A DNA stretch of 64,000 bases from Saposhnikovia divaricata (taxonomy: Eukaryota > Streptophyta > Magnoliopsida > Apiales > Apiaceae): positions 66,089,546 to 66,153,545 of the forward strand of contig CM071600.1 of assembly GCA_036435485.1 (NCBI GenBank), read 5' to 3'. Shown here piece after piece: positions 1-12,166 of this stretch. Both the position numbers and the translations under genes were made by a program. The notes beneath the pieces are model-generated. The model ran no database searches and was not told the origin of the DNA. It saw only the letters and a program-made list of their open reading frames with translations. How positions within the stretch are numbered: the stretch's first letter is position 1; every line of letters begins with the position of its first letter.

Positions 1-1860
1 ATCCTGGGGTAAAATAAGTGTATGTAAACGATATCAGAATCAGAAAAATAGCACTTTTATTTTCTCCGAGATTTCCCTGGACACTGAAGGATTTAAGGAT
101 TTATTAAAAAGATTTAAGGAATTTAAATTCAAGAATTATGAAGGAGGATTGAGAATGGTAGTATAAATATTAGAAGATTTCCGGTAAAACCCTAACGAGA
201 AATACTTTAGATATTTCTCCAAACGATCAATGAAAATGAGGAATAACCGGACAACAGAGCAAGTAGAGAGCTAAGATGCATGCATGTGCTAGAGGATAAG
301 ATCAAGTAACCAAGTAGTTACAAGGGGAACTAGCATACTTAGAAATAAACCAAGTACTTAGCTTCATCTCATCATCTTACCACTAAAACCAACACTTGTC
401 CACTTGAATTGCATCATCCATGATATGATCACTTTAATAAAGCTACTTTATGACCAAGATATTATCTTAACACATCAATAATACACTTTAGATGAGATGA
501 GAGCAAGAGAAACCAAGCAAAACTCCACTATTTCTCTTATTTGTTCCATTCGGCCTCTTCCAAAATTCCAAGATCACAATCAAGCTTCCAACCATTGTTT
601 GATCTCAAGATTTTTATGGTGAGTACTACATTTCATATTAGGGATATCTTAAGGATCTTAACTTCAAACTCCACTTCTTTCATATTTAAATAAATCATCA
701 AAGTTTATGATGAATAGTAACTTTCAAGAACTAATGTTGTTTTCTTGATTTCTTTGGATGATCTAAGCTATATTAAGGATATACAAGGACTAGATCAAGC
801 TTATTAAGGCCTTTACACACTCTAAGAAAGGTATATCTCTTAAGAACCCTAGATCTTACTTTGAGTTTATGGATGTTCTTGGTGGTTTTTAGCTTAGTTA
901 TGATTATGGTGTTATTATAAGCATGTAAGCATTATTATGTAGTTAGCTTTGTTGATCTAAGAGATATGATGAATATGATGGTGAAGTAAGATGCTCTTGG
1001 ACTTGTTAAGATGAGTATTATGTGTATAAGATGTATGGTATGCCCGGTGTGGCTTGGTTGTGATGTAACAAATTTGGAAACGTTCGATTTATAGCCGTCG
1101 TAATGTCGAAATTTTGTTAACCCTTTAAAAACGTGCATCACAGTAGGTATAATTTTCTTGCCTTTATGATTATATTACATACCCTTGTAGATCTCGAGTC
1201 ATAGATCGTTTTGGCGTGAGAATCGAAGCAAACGGACTTACGGTTTACGAGTTATGGTCAAAATTGTAAAAGTTATTCAAAACCGTAAGTTCGAGTTCGT
1301 AACTGATATTGAACCCCCTTAACATGAATAATTCAGTGGCAAATCTTGGTAATTAAATATTAGAGATCATAAGGAAGGTGTGAGAGAAAACCTCATGTCA
1401 AACGGATCGTTTTTCAATTTTATAAAAATTTTCGAATCGAGGTTAAGTGTGAATGAACCCCTTTAAGGTACACTTGGTTATAACTTTGGAAAACCACTTA
1501 GAAATCGAACAATAAATCTCGAGGTATAATCTTTGTTAGTAAACAACCGACCTTAGAACTTATATGACTTAAGAACCTACCAGGTGTAAGTGTAATAACA
1601 TGCCTTGATAATAAGCAAGTGTCGGATCACAACGGTATTAATAAGAGTTAACTTGAAAGCGTGTTTTAGCTTAAGTAAAGTATGTACTTAGCTTTTCAAA
1701 GTGGTAGGTGATTAACCTTGAATAATTTTGGTTATTTATAGATCATCGGACCGATCCGAGACACACTACCCCTACAGAGCTTCCAGGCAAGTGTTCAAAC
1801 CTTTTGAACCTATTGTTGTGATAATATATATATGATTGTTGTTATACATATGCCATAGCA
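1..1860 (+). repeat. Element D: left arm of a Tekay-like LTR
   Basis: This stretch has no credible gene. It is the first part of a long gypsy LTR in + orientation whose start lies upstream of the window. Several blocks match the reverse complement of the E LTR: the piece near 230-260 with ATAACCGGACA, the TGCATGCATGTGC piece near 277, the CCCGGTGTGGCTTGG piece near 1041, and the end near 1790. The first 160 bases also match G near 59246-59400. Copia element A interrupts it at 1860 and it resumes at 56817. By comparison with G, about 400 bp of its 5' end are missing from the window. Only short meaningless frames occur. Confidence 0.8.
1856..1860. repeat. Target-site duplication of element A (left)
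   Basis: TAGCA directly precedes the TGTTAG start of the A LTR. The right-hand copy at 56817-56821 reads TAGCG, so one base has changed in one copy. Confidence 0.75.
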
Positions 1861-2373
1861 TGTTAGAAATGATTGATGAAAACAGTGTTTAGGAGCTACA
1901 GCGACAAATCAGAGTTTAGCTGGAAGCAGTCAGAGTTTAGTTAAACACTGACTACGGAAGCTGGACAGAGTTTAGTAAAGTCTGTCTAGAAGCAGCGCGT
2001 ACGAAGTCAACAGAAGATATTAGAGATCAATTGAAGATTGATATGGAAGCGAGATCTTTGGAGACTGGATAGCTATCAAAGAGATCGAGTTGACTTAGGA
2101 GACGTGTGACAATCTGTAATTGATATCATTGTATAGCTGATTATTAGGAATATCAATTAGAGATTGTATCGAAGCTGTATGTTTTATAAATACAGTTAGG
2201 TTAACCCTAGAAGGGTATCGTGCATCGAACTATCTTTATTGTAACCTAGCAGCTCTTTGTGATAGTTTACATCACGAATAGGGTTTTTAATACCAGAAGA
2301 TTTAAAGTGCATAATCATCTTAATTGTTATTCTTTCATCTAATATTGATTATTAGTGTGTATTCGGCCTAACA
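1861..2373 (+). repeat. Element A 5' LTR
   Basis: 513 bp, starting TGTTAGAAATGA and ending CGGCCTAACA. Three copies of CAGAGTTTAG lie in its first 120 bases; this is the reverse complement of the AAACTCTG motif found all over element A. A TATAAATA box lies at 2185-2192. Confidence 0.93.
2185..2192 (+). promoter_or_regulatory. TATA box of the A 5' LTR
   Basis: TATAAATA, about 325 bases into the LTR, is placed where the U3 promoter of a copia LTR is expected. The 3' LTR copy is at 56628-56635. Confidence 0.6.
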
Positions 2374-2375
2374 AG

Positions 2376-2387
2376 TGGTATCAGAGC
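2376..2387 (+). other. Element A primer binding site (initiator tRNA-Met)
   Basis: TGGTATCAGAGC begins two bases after the 5' LTR. This is the standard complement of the 3' end of plant initiator tRNA-Met that primes minus-strand synthesis. Only 47 bases separate it from the gag ATG at 2435. Confidence 0.92.
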
Positions 2388-2434
2388 AAATCTGTTACTT
2401 TATTACAGTTTAAGATCCAAACACAACAATAATC

Positions 2435-2918
2435 ATGTCAGCAATTCCTCCACCAACATCTACTAGTTCTGAAAAGGCTCCTACTACTGTGAGTCGTTAT
2501 GAACCAATCAGGGTTCCTATTCTCAGGCCATCAGAGTATGCCATGTGGAAGGTCAAGATGACTATGTTTATGGAGGCTACAGATCCAGAATATCTTGACT
2601 GGATTAATGAAGGCCCTCACAATCCTACAAAGCTATCTGCTGCAACTGCTGGTGAAGAAGCTAAAATAGTTCCAAAGGAAAAGAAGGACATGACTCCTGA
2701 AGATCTATCATCAATTGCTAAGGATGCGAAGGTTAGGCATTTACTGCATAGTGCTTTAGACAATGTTATGTCTAACAAAGTGATTAACTGCACCACTGCA
2801 AAAGAGATCTGGGATGCTCTTGAAGTCAGATGTCAAGGAACTGCTGCTATTAAGAAGAATAGGAGAAACATACTCACACAAGAGTATGAGCACTTTGAGG
2901 CTAAACCTGAAGAGACCA
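2435..2918 (+). pseudogene. gag: Element A gag, N-terminal part (split by E)
   Basis: The start of the copia Gag protein, which forms the particle that packages element RNA. The frame opens at the first ATG after the PBS and shows the UBN2-type gag domain: a WKVKM motif near residue 42, an EYLDWI motif near 60, and TTAKEIWDAL near 125. At codon 161 it meets the LTR of element E. The last bases GACCA are duplicated at 18121, and the frame continues without loss from there, so E insertion alone separated the two halves. The N-terminal 40 residues are rich in P, S and T. It has no function as a split gene. Confidence 0.88.
2914..2918. repeat. Target-site duplication of element E (left)
   Basis: GACCA. 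It is matched exactly by GACCA at 18121-18125. It lies inside the gag codons for Glu-Thr-Met. Confidence 0.95.
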
Positions 2919-3210
2919 TGTAACACCCCCAGATCCGGGGTCAGGGATCTGGTGGTTACGGTCTTACATCCATTAATAATACTTGACTTGAGTCCACAAT
3001 AAATAAATCACATGCTGTGACCCCACAATAATATCCACTCACACGCACAACAGTTATAGTCCCAGAGATGAAATTGAAATAAGTCTTACATTAAAGGGTT
3101 ACGAATAAACGTTATTACAATCCCAAAAGGATAACATCATAAGTTTAACAGTTTTGCCGTTGATTACATTAATTATACATATAGTTAAACAGGAAACAAA
3201 AGCTGTCTAA

Positions 3211-3327
3211 CTATGCTACCTCAGCAATGGCGGCTAGCATCTCAGCGGGGAGTCCGGTGGGTCGGGTAACCCGCTTGCGCCGAGTGCGCCTGATGCGAGC
3301 CATCTGTCCTAGCTGTTGTTGTGACAT
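3211..3327 (-). CDS. Small conserved basic reading frame inside the E LTR
   Basis: A 38-residue frame starting MSQQQLGQMA with an arginine-rich core RRTRRKRVT. It could extend upstream to 3432, but the extension translates LTR sequence with no visible signal. A related frame is found in the diverged LTR of element D (58407-58520), with SQQQL, MA, RRT, RK and VT kept and the end at nearly the same place. In the other E LTR copy a G-to-A change puts a TAG directly before the second ATG, leaving the MARIRR part open. No known function. It could be the relic of a coding leader, or simple nucleotide conservation of an LTR region; expression is unproven. Confidence 0.35.
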   Translation of the reverse strand: MSQQQLGQMARIRRTRRKRVTRPTGLPAEMLAAIAEVA

Positions 3328-4259
3328 AATATGAACAAAGCAAGGGTGAGCGAAAGCCCACCAACAATAATATAACTGAACAGTGATACATATATACAGC
3401 AGTTCAAAATATCCTTTGAAACCATATGCCATGCATTAATGAGGTTATTGCCAGTATAATATAAAGGATGAAGTTACCAGGTAACTCAAAGTATTTGTTT
3501 GTAGAAATATCTGCTACATCAAAAGTAAGCGAGATATTCTCATTGTCATTAAAAAGAGGAACTTGCATGAAAAGATTGCAATTCCAGTTATGAACACTTT
3601 TCCAGCTCTGCCAACAATAATCATGTTGCAGGAAATAAATAAGTTTGGATGATGAACCAATGATGGAGTATTCACCGCGCCCGCTGTTCTAATCTTGATG
3701 ATCAGTCGAGATCGTACAGCTCAAATTAGATTTACTACCGGTAGAAGGAAGAACTGACGGCTTTACTTGTCTACCGCCTTACTAGCTCTCCCCGACCAAC
3801 GGTTGGGCCAAAGGGGATGGACCGGCGCTACTCGGCCTCTTACACGACTCCTAGTTCAAATAGAATTCATGATTCTGAATGTAACGTTCGTCCCCCTTTC
3901 CCCAAGTATAATACTTGTTGATAAGACTCTACAAGGTAGTCGTATCTAGTAGGAAAGGAAAATTCACCAATAACTTCCAAGCTGTGGCTTGGTATCGAAT
4001 ATCAACTTGTTCCAACAATCTTACCCCTCGAAAGATGAGAAGGTAAACAACGACTTAATAAGTCAACAGCACCCGAGTTGCGAGTGAAGAGAATACTCTA
4101 TGACCGGGAAGTCGACAAGATAAATAACATTTTCCAAGTAAGGTTCCCTTATTATTAGAGAGGTAGACTCAAAGAAGAATGATGTCTGAGAACCTTTCTT
4201 GATATAAGATTAATAATAATATGACTCCGAGGTATTTTCTGTAATAATCGAAGAAGATA

Positions 4260-4960
4260 AACCTTATTGAGGTTATTCTAAGTATGAAATAAATATTCAG
4301 AGAATATTTATTGAATTAAAAATATTTAAAGAATATTTAAGAATATTCAAGGATATCTTTAATCAGGGTATTTCTCAAAATAATCCCTGGTGAAACATCA
4401 GGAGAATATTTATTGAATAAATGAATATTCAAAATAATATTCATTAATTAATAGGGTCTGAAAGGAATAATTAAGATAATATTCATAATTAATTAGGAAT
4501 TTAAATGAATATTCAAATAGTAATATTCATTTAATGAATAATATTCTAAATGAATATCAGGTAATATTCATTTAGTAATCCAAGCCCTAAAGGAATATTC
4601 GAGATAATATTCGATAAATAAATCAGGCTTCAGATGAATATTTAAAATAATATTCATCAAGTAATTAATATCTTAAATGAATTTTCAAAAGTAATATTTA
4701 TTTAATAAAATAATATTCAAAATGAATATCCAAATAATATTCATTTAGTAGTCTCATCTTTAGAAGAATATTCGAAATAATAATCGATAAATAATTCGAC
4801 TCTGAATGAATATTAAAATAAATATTATTCGTCGAATAGTTACGTTCAAATAATTATTTGAAGTAAGGATTGTTAAATAAATAATCTCGAACGAATATTC
4901 AAATAATATTCGTCGCCCGAATAATGGAAAATATTTACTTAAATATTTTCCTCCGAGGTA
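4260..4960. repeat. AATATTC-rich block in the E 3' LTR
   Basis: About 700 bases made mostly of GAATATTC/AATATTCAT words in both orientations with short spacers, able to fold into many small AT hairpins. The same block occurs in the 5' LTR at about 14686-15386. A diverged version lies in element D near 57040-57420. No coding content. Confidence 0.7.
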
Positions 4961-7300
4961 ATCTCGATATATCAAGAAATATTGACTCCCGGTCTATATT
5001 TGATGAATAAGATGTATACGCCCTTCTATGAGGGTCTTACAATAACCGGCTTATAGTTGATACGATAGCTATCTAATTTATAAGCCAATAACAATCAGGG
5101 AACAAGCATAATGATATAACTTGAAAGTAGGCATGCATGCTATGGCATATGTATAACAGAAAACATATTTATATATTTATTCAATCACAACAACAGCCTA
5201 AAAGAAGGGAATTGAAACTTGCCTGGTAGTCGAGTACGGTAAGGGGTAGTGGTAGCGGGTCCCGGGTCAGCTTGGTGATCTATAAATAGCCAAGGCATTC
5301 GGGATTAATCACTTAACATCTTAAAAGTTAAGTTATACTTAAATCGAAACACGTTCTCGAGTTATCTCGTTATACCCCTTTTAGTGGATTCTTTTTATCA
5401 TCGATCCGACTCGACATTCGTTCGTTAATACGACATGTCATTGTACTTACACTTGGGACATACTTAAGTCATACAAGTTCTAAAGTCGATCGTTACAAAT
5501 CAATATTATGCTCCGAGTTTTATCGCCCGTTTTCTAAGTGTTTTACCGAAGTTATAATCAAGCGGGTTTTTAGGGGTTCGTTTGCGATTAACTTTGATTC
5601 GTACATTTTTATAAAATCGGAAAACGATCCGTTTCATATGAGGTTTTCTCTCACACCTTCCTTTTTACCTCTAGTATTTAATTACCAAGATTCGCCACTG
5701 ACTTACGTATTTTACGAGGGTACAATTTTAATAACGAACTCGTACTTACGGTTTCGAACGTCTTTTAGTGAATCGGCCATAATTCCTAAACCGTAAGTCC
5801 GTTTCACATGATCTTTATATCAAAACGAATCTTATAACATGATCTATCTTGCCATGGCAGAACATGATACTGGACAGTGACTTATGGCTACTCTCAAACA
5901 CGATTTCTTAAGGTTAACAAAAATCGGGCATTACGACGGCTATAAATCGGACGTTCCATAAATCATAATCAACAACGCAAGCCACACCGGGCATCTAAAC
6001 AACTTATACACATAATAAGCATCTCAACAAGTCCAGATGCTACTGATCTTAGCATCAAAATCATCATGTTAATCAAATCACTAAATCACTAACTAAGCTT
6101 GCTTATAACATGAACATAATCATAACTAAGCTAGATCCATCAAGAACATGCTTAAAACTCAAAGTAGATCTAGGGTTTTCAATTCTTATACCTTCCTTGG
6201 AGTATTTACTAGCCTCACAAATCTTGGTATGGTCCTTGGATAGCCTTAAGTTAGCTAGGATCAACCATGAAAACAAGAAAAACAAAGATTAGTTCTTGAA
6301 AACACTATTCATCATCATCTTTGATGATTTATTTGAAAATGGAAAAAGATGAATTTGAAGCTGAAATTTCTAGGGGATCTAAGCTATGATATGAAGTACT
6401 CACCATAAATATTTCAAGATCAAATGATGGTTGGAAGCCTTACTTCTAGCACCTTGGCAGAATTTTTCAAAGAAGAAAGGAAAATGGAGAGTTCTTTGTG
6501 TTTGCTTGGTTGTTTTGATAATAATTCATAAAGTAATGAGCCTTGGATGATATCTCATCTCTTTTTACTTTATTAAAGTGCTTTTGGAATGAATGGTGAG
6601 ATTTGAAAGCATGTGTAGCACTTGGATTGATTTATGGCTAACTAGAGTTTGATTTGGCTAACTACTAGTTCAATCCTTAACATGCTAGTTACTTAGCCCA
6701 CTTGGTTGCTAGATATTTATCTAGTAGCTTATGCATGACTCTTGCTTCCACTACTTGTTTCTTTTGTCCGGTTATTGCTCGTTTCGATTGATCGTTCGGG
6801 CGAATAACTAAGTAGTTTCACCTCTAGGGTTTACCGGGAAATTTCTCGATATTCATAATACCTTCCCCAATCCTTAATATAATCCTCGTGATGACCATGT
6901 AGGATATTTAATCTCGATACGAACTTAATCCGTAATCTAGGATTCGTTCGCTTTATTGATTAATCACGTTATAACGTTTTAGCGGTTTCTAGAACGCTTG
7001 TTTCACTGCCTCAGTGGTTTCCTATCTTCATTCTTAAATCAAATATAATAACATCCCAAAATATCAAATCCTCAAAGTTAATATCTCAATTCTTGGATTA
7101 TAATAATATTTAATCCACTGTCCGGTCAAATATTATACCGAAAAAGAATTTGGAATTTCTGAATTTCGATCGTCTCTGCATTCACTTATTTCCTCCGCGT
7201 ATTACTAATATGACTTCGAAACATCCATATCACGTCCCGTACATAGGGTGGCGTGAAAAGTTTTCCAACTTACAAAATCACTATTCATCCACCAAATTAC

Positions 7301-7430
7301 TATGCACGTACAGGAAACACTATGCACGTACGGGAAACACTATGCACGTACGGGAAATACTATGCACGTATGGGAAACACTATGCACGTACGGGAAACAC
7401 TATGCACGTATGGGAAACACTATGCACGTA
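7301..7430. repeat. 20-bp tandem array with ACGT cores in the E 3' LTR
   Basis: Six full units and a half unit of TATGCACGTACGGGAAACAC, with one- or two-base variants. On the element strand each unit carries TACGTGC, an ACGTG core of the kind bound by plant bZIP factors. The copy in the 5' LTR (17727-17856) lies about 265-394 bases into the LTR, that is in U3. Frames reading through the array give repeating YGKHYAR/GNTMHV peptides and are not genes. Confidence 0.9.
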
Positions 7431-7694
7431 CTCATTTCCCTTCAAGGACCCATTAGCTCCTTCCTGGATGGTAGATTATTCTTATCTAGGTCCTCAACCA
7501 TCGAATTACTCTATTCTGACAATATACCAATGCATCAGGATCATTGTCCAAAGCAATATCCATTCATTACAATCATTGTTCTTTGAAACCACCATTCATT
7601 AGAGCTGGTGACCTTGTTGTCGGAATCATTGTTCCTCATTTTATCATTACTTAATAAAAAGTTTTAATTATATCCAAAATTTGGGGTTCTTATA

Positions 7695-7705
7695 GTCTCC
7701 CCTCC
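7695..7705 (-). other. Element E polypurine tract
   Basis: GTCTCCCCTCC on the + strand is GGAGGGGAGAC on the element strand, directly abutting the 3' LTR. It serves as the plus-strand primer site. The same motif borders F at 63577. Confidence 0.88.
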
Positions 7706-9050
7706 TTAAAAGGATTCCGTCCCGGAATCAGGTAGGAAGCAAAGAGTCGTTTTCCTGTCGTTCACTTTTTAGCTTCCCGGTCAATTCTTAGTCGTTCTAC
7801 CCTTCCTCAGCACATCTTCTAGTGCTACAATCCATACTGTATCCTTTTTCCATCAACGTTGCTACTTTTCGTACAACTCACTATCCGGGTTATACTCTTA
7901 CTCAGTCTTATCCTTATTGATACCTGCAGTAACATTGGTATCACTATCACCCTACGAATTCGGAGGTAACCTCGCTCGTACTGTGCATTTCCTGATCGCT
8001 TTAATCTTCGCAATCTCGATCAATATAGAGAAGTGGAAAGATTTATTGAGAGATCACTATGATCAATTGAACATTTGTTATATTGCATAGTTAGTACAGA
8101 AGGGGCCAGCCTTTAGTACTGGACAAGCAATTAAACAAGTTATGGTATTCCACTTAGACTTCTATCACATAGACAGATAGTCACGTAGCAGTACCTCCCC
8201 TCCTAAAAGGGTTCTTCTTCTCAATTCATAAAGAAGATGAATAAGAGGGAAGAAGAGAACAGAGTTCTAAAGGATTATAGAAAGATTTCATGATTGTAGA
8301 ATATCATACTCAGAATTTACCTCTGAACTATAGAGGTTTATCAAAGAAGAAATTAATCATAATTATATCCAATACTATTTGATCGCAATCTCACGTGACA
8401 AAATATCTTGCTGCTTTGTCCATTATTCTATGGACAAATACTCTTGTTCAATCTTAGCGATACTCACATTCGGGAAATCCTTCAACCTTTCAGGTTAAAT
8501 CTTAGATTTCTCACTTGACATCATTATTACTGACATCCCATATCATGTTACTAGCTTTTTCATAACTATAATATTGACACTATCAGGTTGTCATCCTGAG
8601 AATTCATTAGAAAACCCATTCATAACATTCATTGTTTCTTATTCCATAGTTGCTTTCCCAGCCTTTTCTTTATCAATCACATCCTTCTTATTATCTGATT
8701 TTTACTCATTTCTATTATTTACTTTCACCTTCACCTCTTTATTGAGACACCTTTTTGCAATTGGTACCTCCTTATCGGTATTCCGTCACATTTATTCTAT
8801 AATCATCACGTTATTCCAATTTAAACTTTCCGAAATGAATCTGGCCCGATCCCTTTAACTTAGATTCATATAATCTACTTCTGCCAACCTTGTTTCTCAT
8901 CACTTGTTCTTTTCTATCCGTGGTTTTCCACAAGTTGTCTTTCGTAAGTCAGACCAGGTCGTATATCTACATGCTCGTACTCCTATCATCTGTTGAACAT
9001 CTGCATTTTACTGGCGTAGCCTTGCCACATGAAAACCCGTTATGACCGTG

Positions 9051-9248
9051 CTATAAGTTTTGGGGGTAAGGCTGGCTCGAGAACACTTTTGAACTCTCAA
9101 ATGGCCGAATAAGTCTCGGGCTCAACTGCCCTTCCCTCCAAGTCTCATTAATTCTTTCTACGGGAATACATTTGGCATCATGAATCATCAACCTCATATT
9201 CTCTATCTGGTTTGCGCAGAAATACACTAACACAAACTTGCTTGTCAT
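9051..9248 (-). pseudogene. Element E integrase C-terminal (GPY/F) remnant
   Basis: The minus-strand translation contains GQLSPRLIRPFE, a worn form of the KLSPRFIGPFEIL signature at the end of chromovirus integrases; the glycine of GPF is now arginine. The frame ends soon after in sequence that no longer resembles integrase. The equivalent in F (near 63900-63960) keeps LRFIGPFEIL. Confidence 0.65.
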
Positions 9249-11150
9249 TCATCAACATGCCATTTAGTTTATCAATAGCAGCACTTTCTTTATCTTTACG
9301 TTGTCATCTACTTTCTTAGAAGAATCACCATCGCTTGTTGTTTACGTAGTGCGTTAATAGCTAACCCTACGGGTTTCAAATCCCTTAGGGAGACAAAGTA
9401 ATCACTATTCCTTATCCATAAGGAACACTTCCTGAACTTGATGTAGATATAACATGAAGTAGATAGAATTGCAAAAGAGTTTCAAGCATCGCATCTAGGT
9501 CCGGTTGATGAAACTATCACTTATGCATCTTCCATAAAAGACTGGAAACCTAACGGTTTACTTCATCAATTTTTGTACCATGGTCCTGGTTTGCCTCAAA
9601 ACGGGACCTTCTAAGGTACGTAATATGCTTAAGACTCCATCAGGAATCGAATCTTTACTTAAACTATTATTACCGTCAATTCTTGCATAGTCATCAGAAG
9701 GAATGTAAATTCCTCCATTCCGATATGACCTTCAAGGTCCTTCCAAATATCATTCTGTTTCTTCGGTATGAATATTTGTAATTATTCCTTTATACTTAGA
9801 TTGTCGGTCACCTCATTGGCCTTTCCTGATACTAACAATTTCTTGTAATCCATGTTCTCTGGATACATTCCAACTCAAACTTTTCTACCTCATTCCCATC
9901 ACTGTTGGGTTAAAGCATTCTCCATTAAGCTCTGCTGAAGGAGAAAATATAACTATTAGTCTTTTTTTTCCATAAGTCATTGCTTCCACCTTCCCGTGGG
10001 AACTTTATCAAAGTTACTCTCGATCATACCTGGGATATTTGTTCTCTTAGTTCTTTCTTGTTCTAGGATAATCTCAACCTTTGTTGGTTCAATCCATACT
10101 TTCCCATGGTTTCACACATGCCTCGTCTGGCATAATTATTTCTATGTCATATATTCCCTACCAAACTTCCATTTTGAACTTCAGAATATTACCTTTTTCC
10201 TTGTAAGGTTTCTTAGGTAATCCTCATCATTCTTCCTGTATTTTCTGGGTACAGGGCACATCAAAATATCAGTAATTAATCATATAATAATTCTGTCTAT
10301 ATACCTTTCAAAACTGCTCTTTTTTTTTATAAATCCTCAAAGTTTGATGTCGCCTTAATCAATTCAATTTTATATCATCCAAATTCACAATGTCCTTTAT
10401 TAGGGGTAATGCCATCCCTTGTCCATTCCCCAGGGTTTGCCTTACTCTATGGATATCTAATCCTTAATTCAACTGCCAAGGAATTCCTGCATCCTATAAT
10501 TGGCAATCAAATCATGTATCCTTAATAAAGGTCTCTTTTCAATCATTCTTATTTGATAATCGATCGGTAGCTTACTGCTAATTTCTTCTTTCAGATAGTG
10601 GTCAACCTATTTGACCTTCCAAAAGACAACGTGTGTCTATCTGCTCTCTTACAGAACTTGTTAATGGTATAAAGGATGTTCTGAAAGATATTGGTCGAGT
10701 TCAACGTGAATTTCCTAGTGCTTATCGTTCTTCGCAAAGGTACTTGCCTCAGAGAAAATTCCTACAGCATATTGTTCAATTTCTGACCATTTCTATACTC
10801 TCTTCATAAACCTTCATTGTTTACTTTCCTCCGTCATAATATATTCATGGTATTCATGATACCCTAACATCATACATCTCAAGTCATTATACTCCCATTT
10901 TACTCGTAATCTTGGACAACCATATACACATGAGTCACTTTAGTACGGGTGACCCTATCCCAAAAAGGTCTAGTGAATTCCCAATCAAAACATGGGCTTT
11001 TCAGCAGAAGATTCCTACGATCTCATTAATGTTTCCTTTATATCAGAAGGCCTTGCAGTCGGTGCTTTCTTAGAAGCAACCCTGCTTTGTCCTTTCATTG
11101 CTGGTCTAGTCACTTGATAATCCTTTGTGACTTGGCCTCAACTGGCCACA

Positions 11151-11153
<3 letters not shown>

Positions 11154-11209
<56 letters not shown>
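11154..11209. repeat. (TA)n microsatellite in E
   Basis: About 28 uninterrupted TA units within the degraded internal region, between RNase H and integrase remnants. Simple-sequence expansion with no other signal. Confidence 0.95.
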
Positions 11210-11212
<3 letters not shown>

Positions 11213-11983
11213 TTTAGGGGTTGGCTAATAGCATTACTTTTCTAGCAATTGCCGGCATAGTGCCTTCTTTGATACCTTTCTACCTTTCTAAAACTTTACT
11301 TCATATAAGTCTTAATCGACTATTCGGCACCGTCTCTGGTCACCTTTCCTCTATTTTTATCTTTTCAACTATTCTTATCACTACCACGTGCCACGCAAGC
11401 TTACCATTCCTGGCATAACAGCCTTTTCATTTAAGTCAATCCTGGAATTTCTCAGTCCGGCTGGTTTCTTACTTACATTTCCTGTTTCCGTCCAATCTCA
11501 CTTCATCATTTTATCTCTACCATCGATTGTAATACTCAGGGTCCGTCTACTAACCCATATATGACGGCAACCTTACCCAATCCACAGGGTTCGCTCCAGT
11601 TTCCATTATCTTCAATGATGTTCTCTGATAATCAGAAAGACAAGATTTGCCAAAATTCGATGAATTCCTTTTTTTTTTTTTGAATCAGGGAAATTTTGGT
11701 CAATCTATTCACCTACTGGTAACATTAAAGAGACCAATTTCGAAACCTGAAGAATAGTTCTATGAACCTCCAAGCAGGTAGAACCATAAGCAGTCATAAT
11801 TAACGAAATAATCGTCATCAGGTTGGAAGTTTAACCACTGGAGAGGAACAAATTATATACATCCTTTAGAGGGGAATCAACAGTTTCAAACTGAAACCAG
11901 TCACAACTTCCTGATACCTATATGTCCTGATATTCAATATTACCAAATGTTAGTCTACCCAACCACTAGTCTCAGCAGGAACA

Positions 11984-12166
11984 TTACCGTCGGAGTTGGT
12001 TGTTCCAAAAAAATTTGGCACTACTAAGGCCATCCGAACCTGGTGAACCGTGTTGTCCAAATGCATCCGCCAGTACTTTGTCATGCTGCGCAAGCACACA
12101 TCCTAATCCTTTATGTGAAGCGTCGTTAGAAGCACAAAGTCTCCTTTTTCCATTAAGCAATGCCAA
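11984..12166 (-). pseudogene. Element E RNase H remnant
   Basis: The minus-strand translation shows SNDASHKGLGCVLAQHDKV, recognisable as the SDAS..GLGCVLMQ..K block of gypsy RNase H. The following SRQL-type motif has decayed to AFGQHG, and the rest of the domain is lost. It fixes both the class (Ty3/gypsy) and the orientation. Confidence 0.65.

Larger units (their letters stand above)
2919..7694 (-). repeat. Element E 3' LTR
   Basis: The left copy, downstream in element terms. It runs from TGTAACACCCCC to TTCTTATA; the last bases should be TTCTTACA, so the outer TG of the minus strand has mutated to TA here. It contains a GC-rich block near 3230-3320 with a short conserved reading frame, an AT-rich block of AATATTC words (about 4260-4960), and a 20-bp tandem array at 7301-7430. 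No gene other than the short frame is supported. Confidence 0.93.

Noticed and set aside
2376..2387. A tRNA gene suggested by the tRNA-Met-like sequence
   Set aside because: Only 12 bases complementary to the tRNA 3' end are present, as expected of a primer binding site; no cloverleaf follows.
6110..6292. 60-residue frames on both strands, also at 16536-16718
   Set aside because: They lie in corresponding parts of the two E LTRs and look like chance frames in AT-rich DNA.
7301..7430. Regular 20-bp repeats that might suggest a CRISPR array
   Set aside because: Units are directly joined without spacers, there are no cas genes, and the setting is a plant retrotransposon LTR.
7150..7602. Overlapping frames of 67-150 residues with repeating YGKHYAR or GNTMHV
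   Set aside because: They are translations of the 20-bp tandem array in different phases, and occur identically in the second LTR copy.
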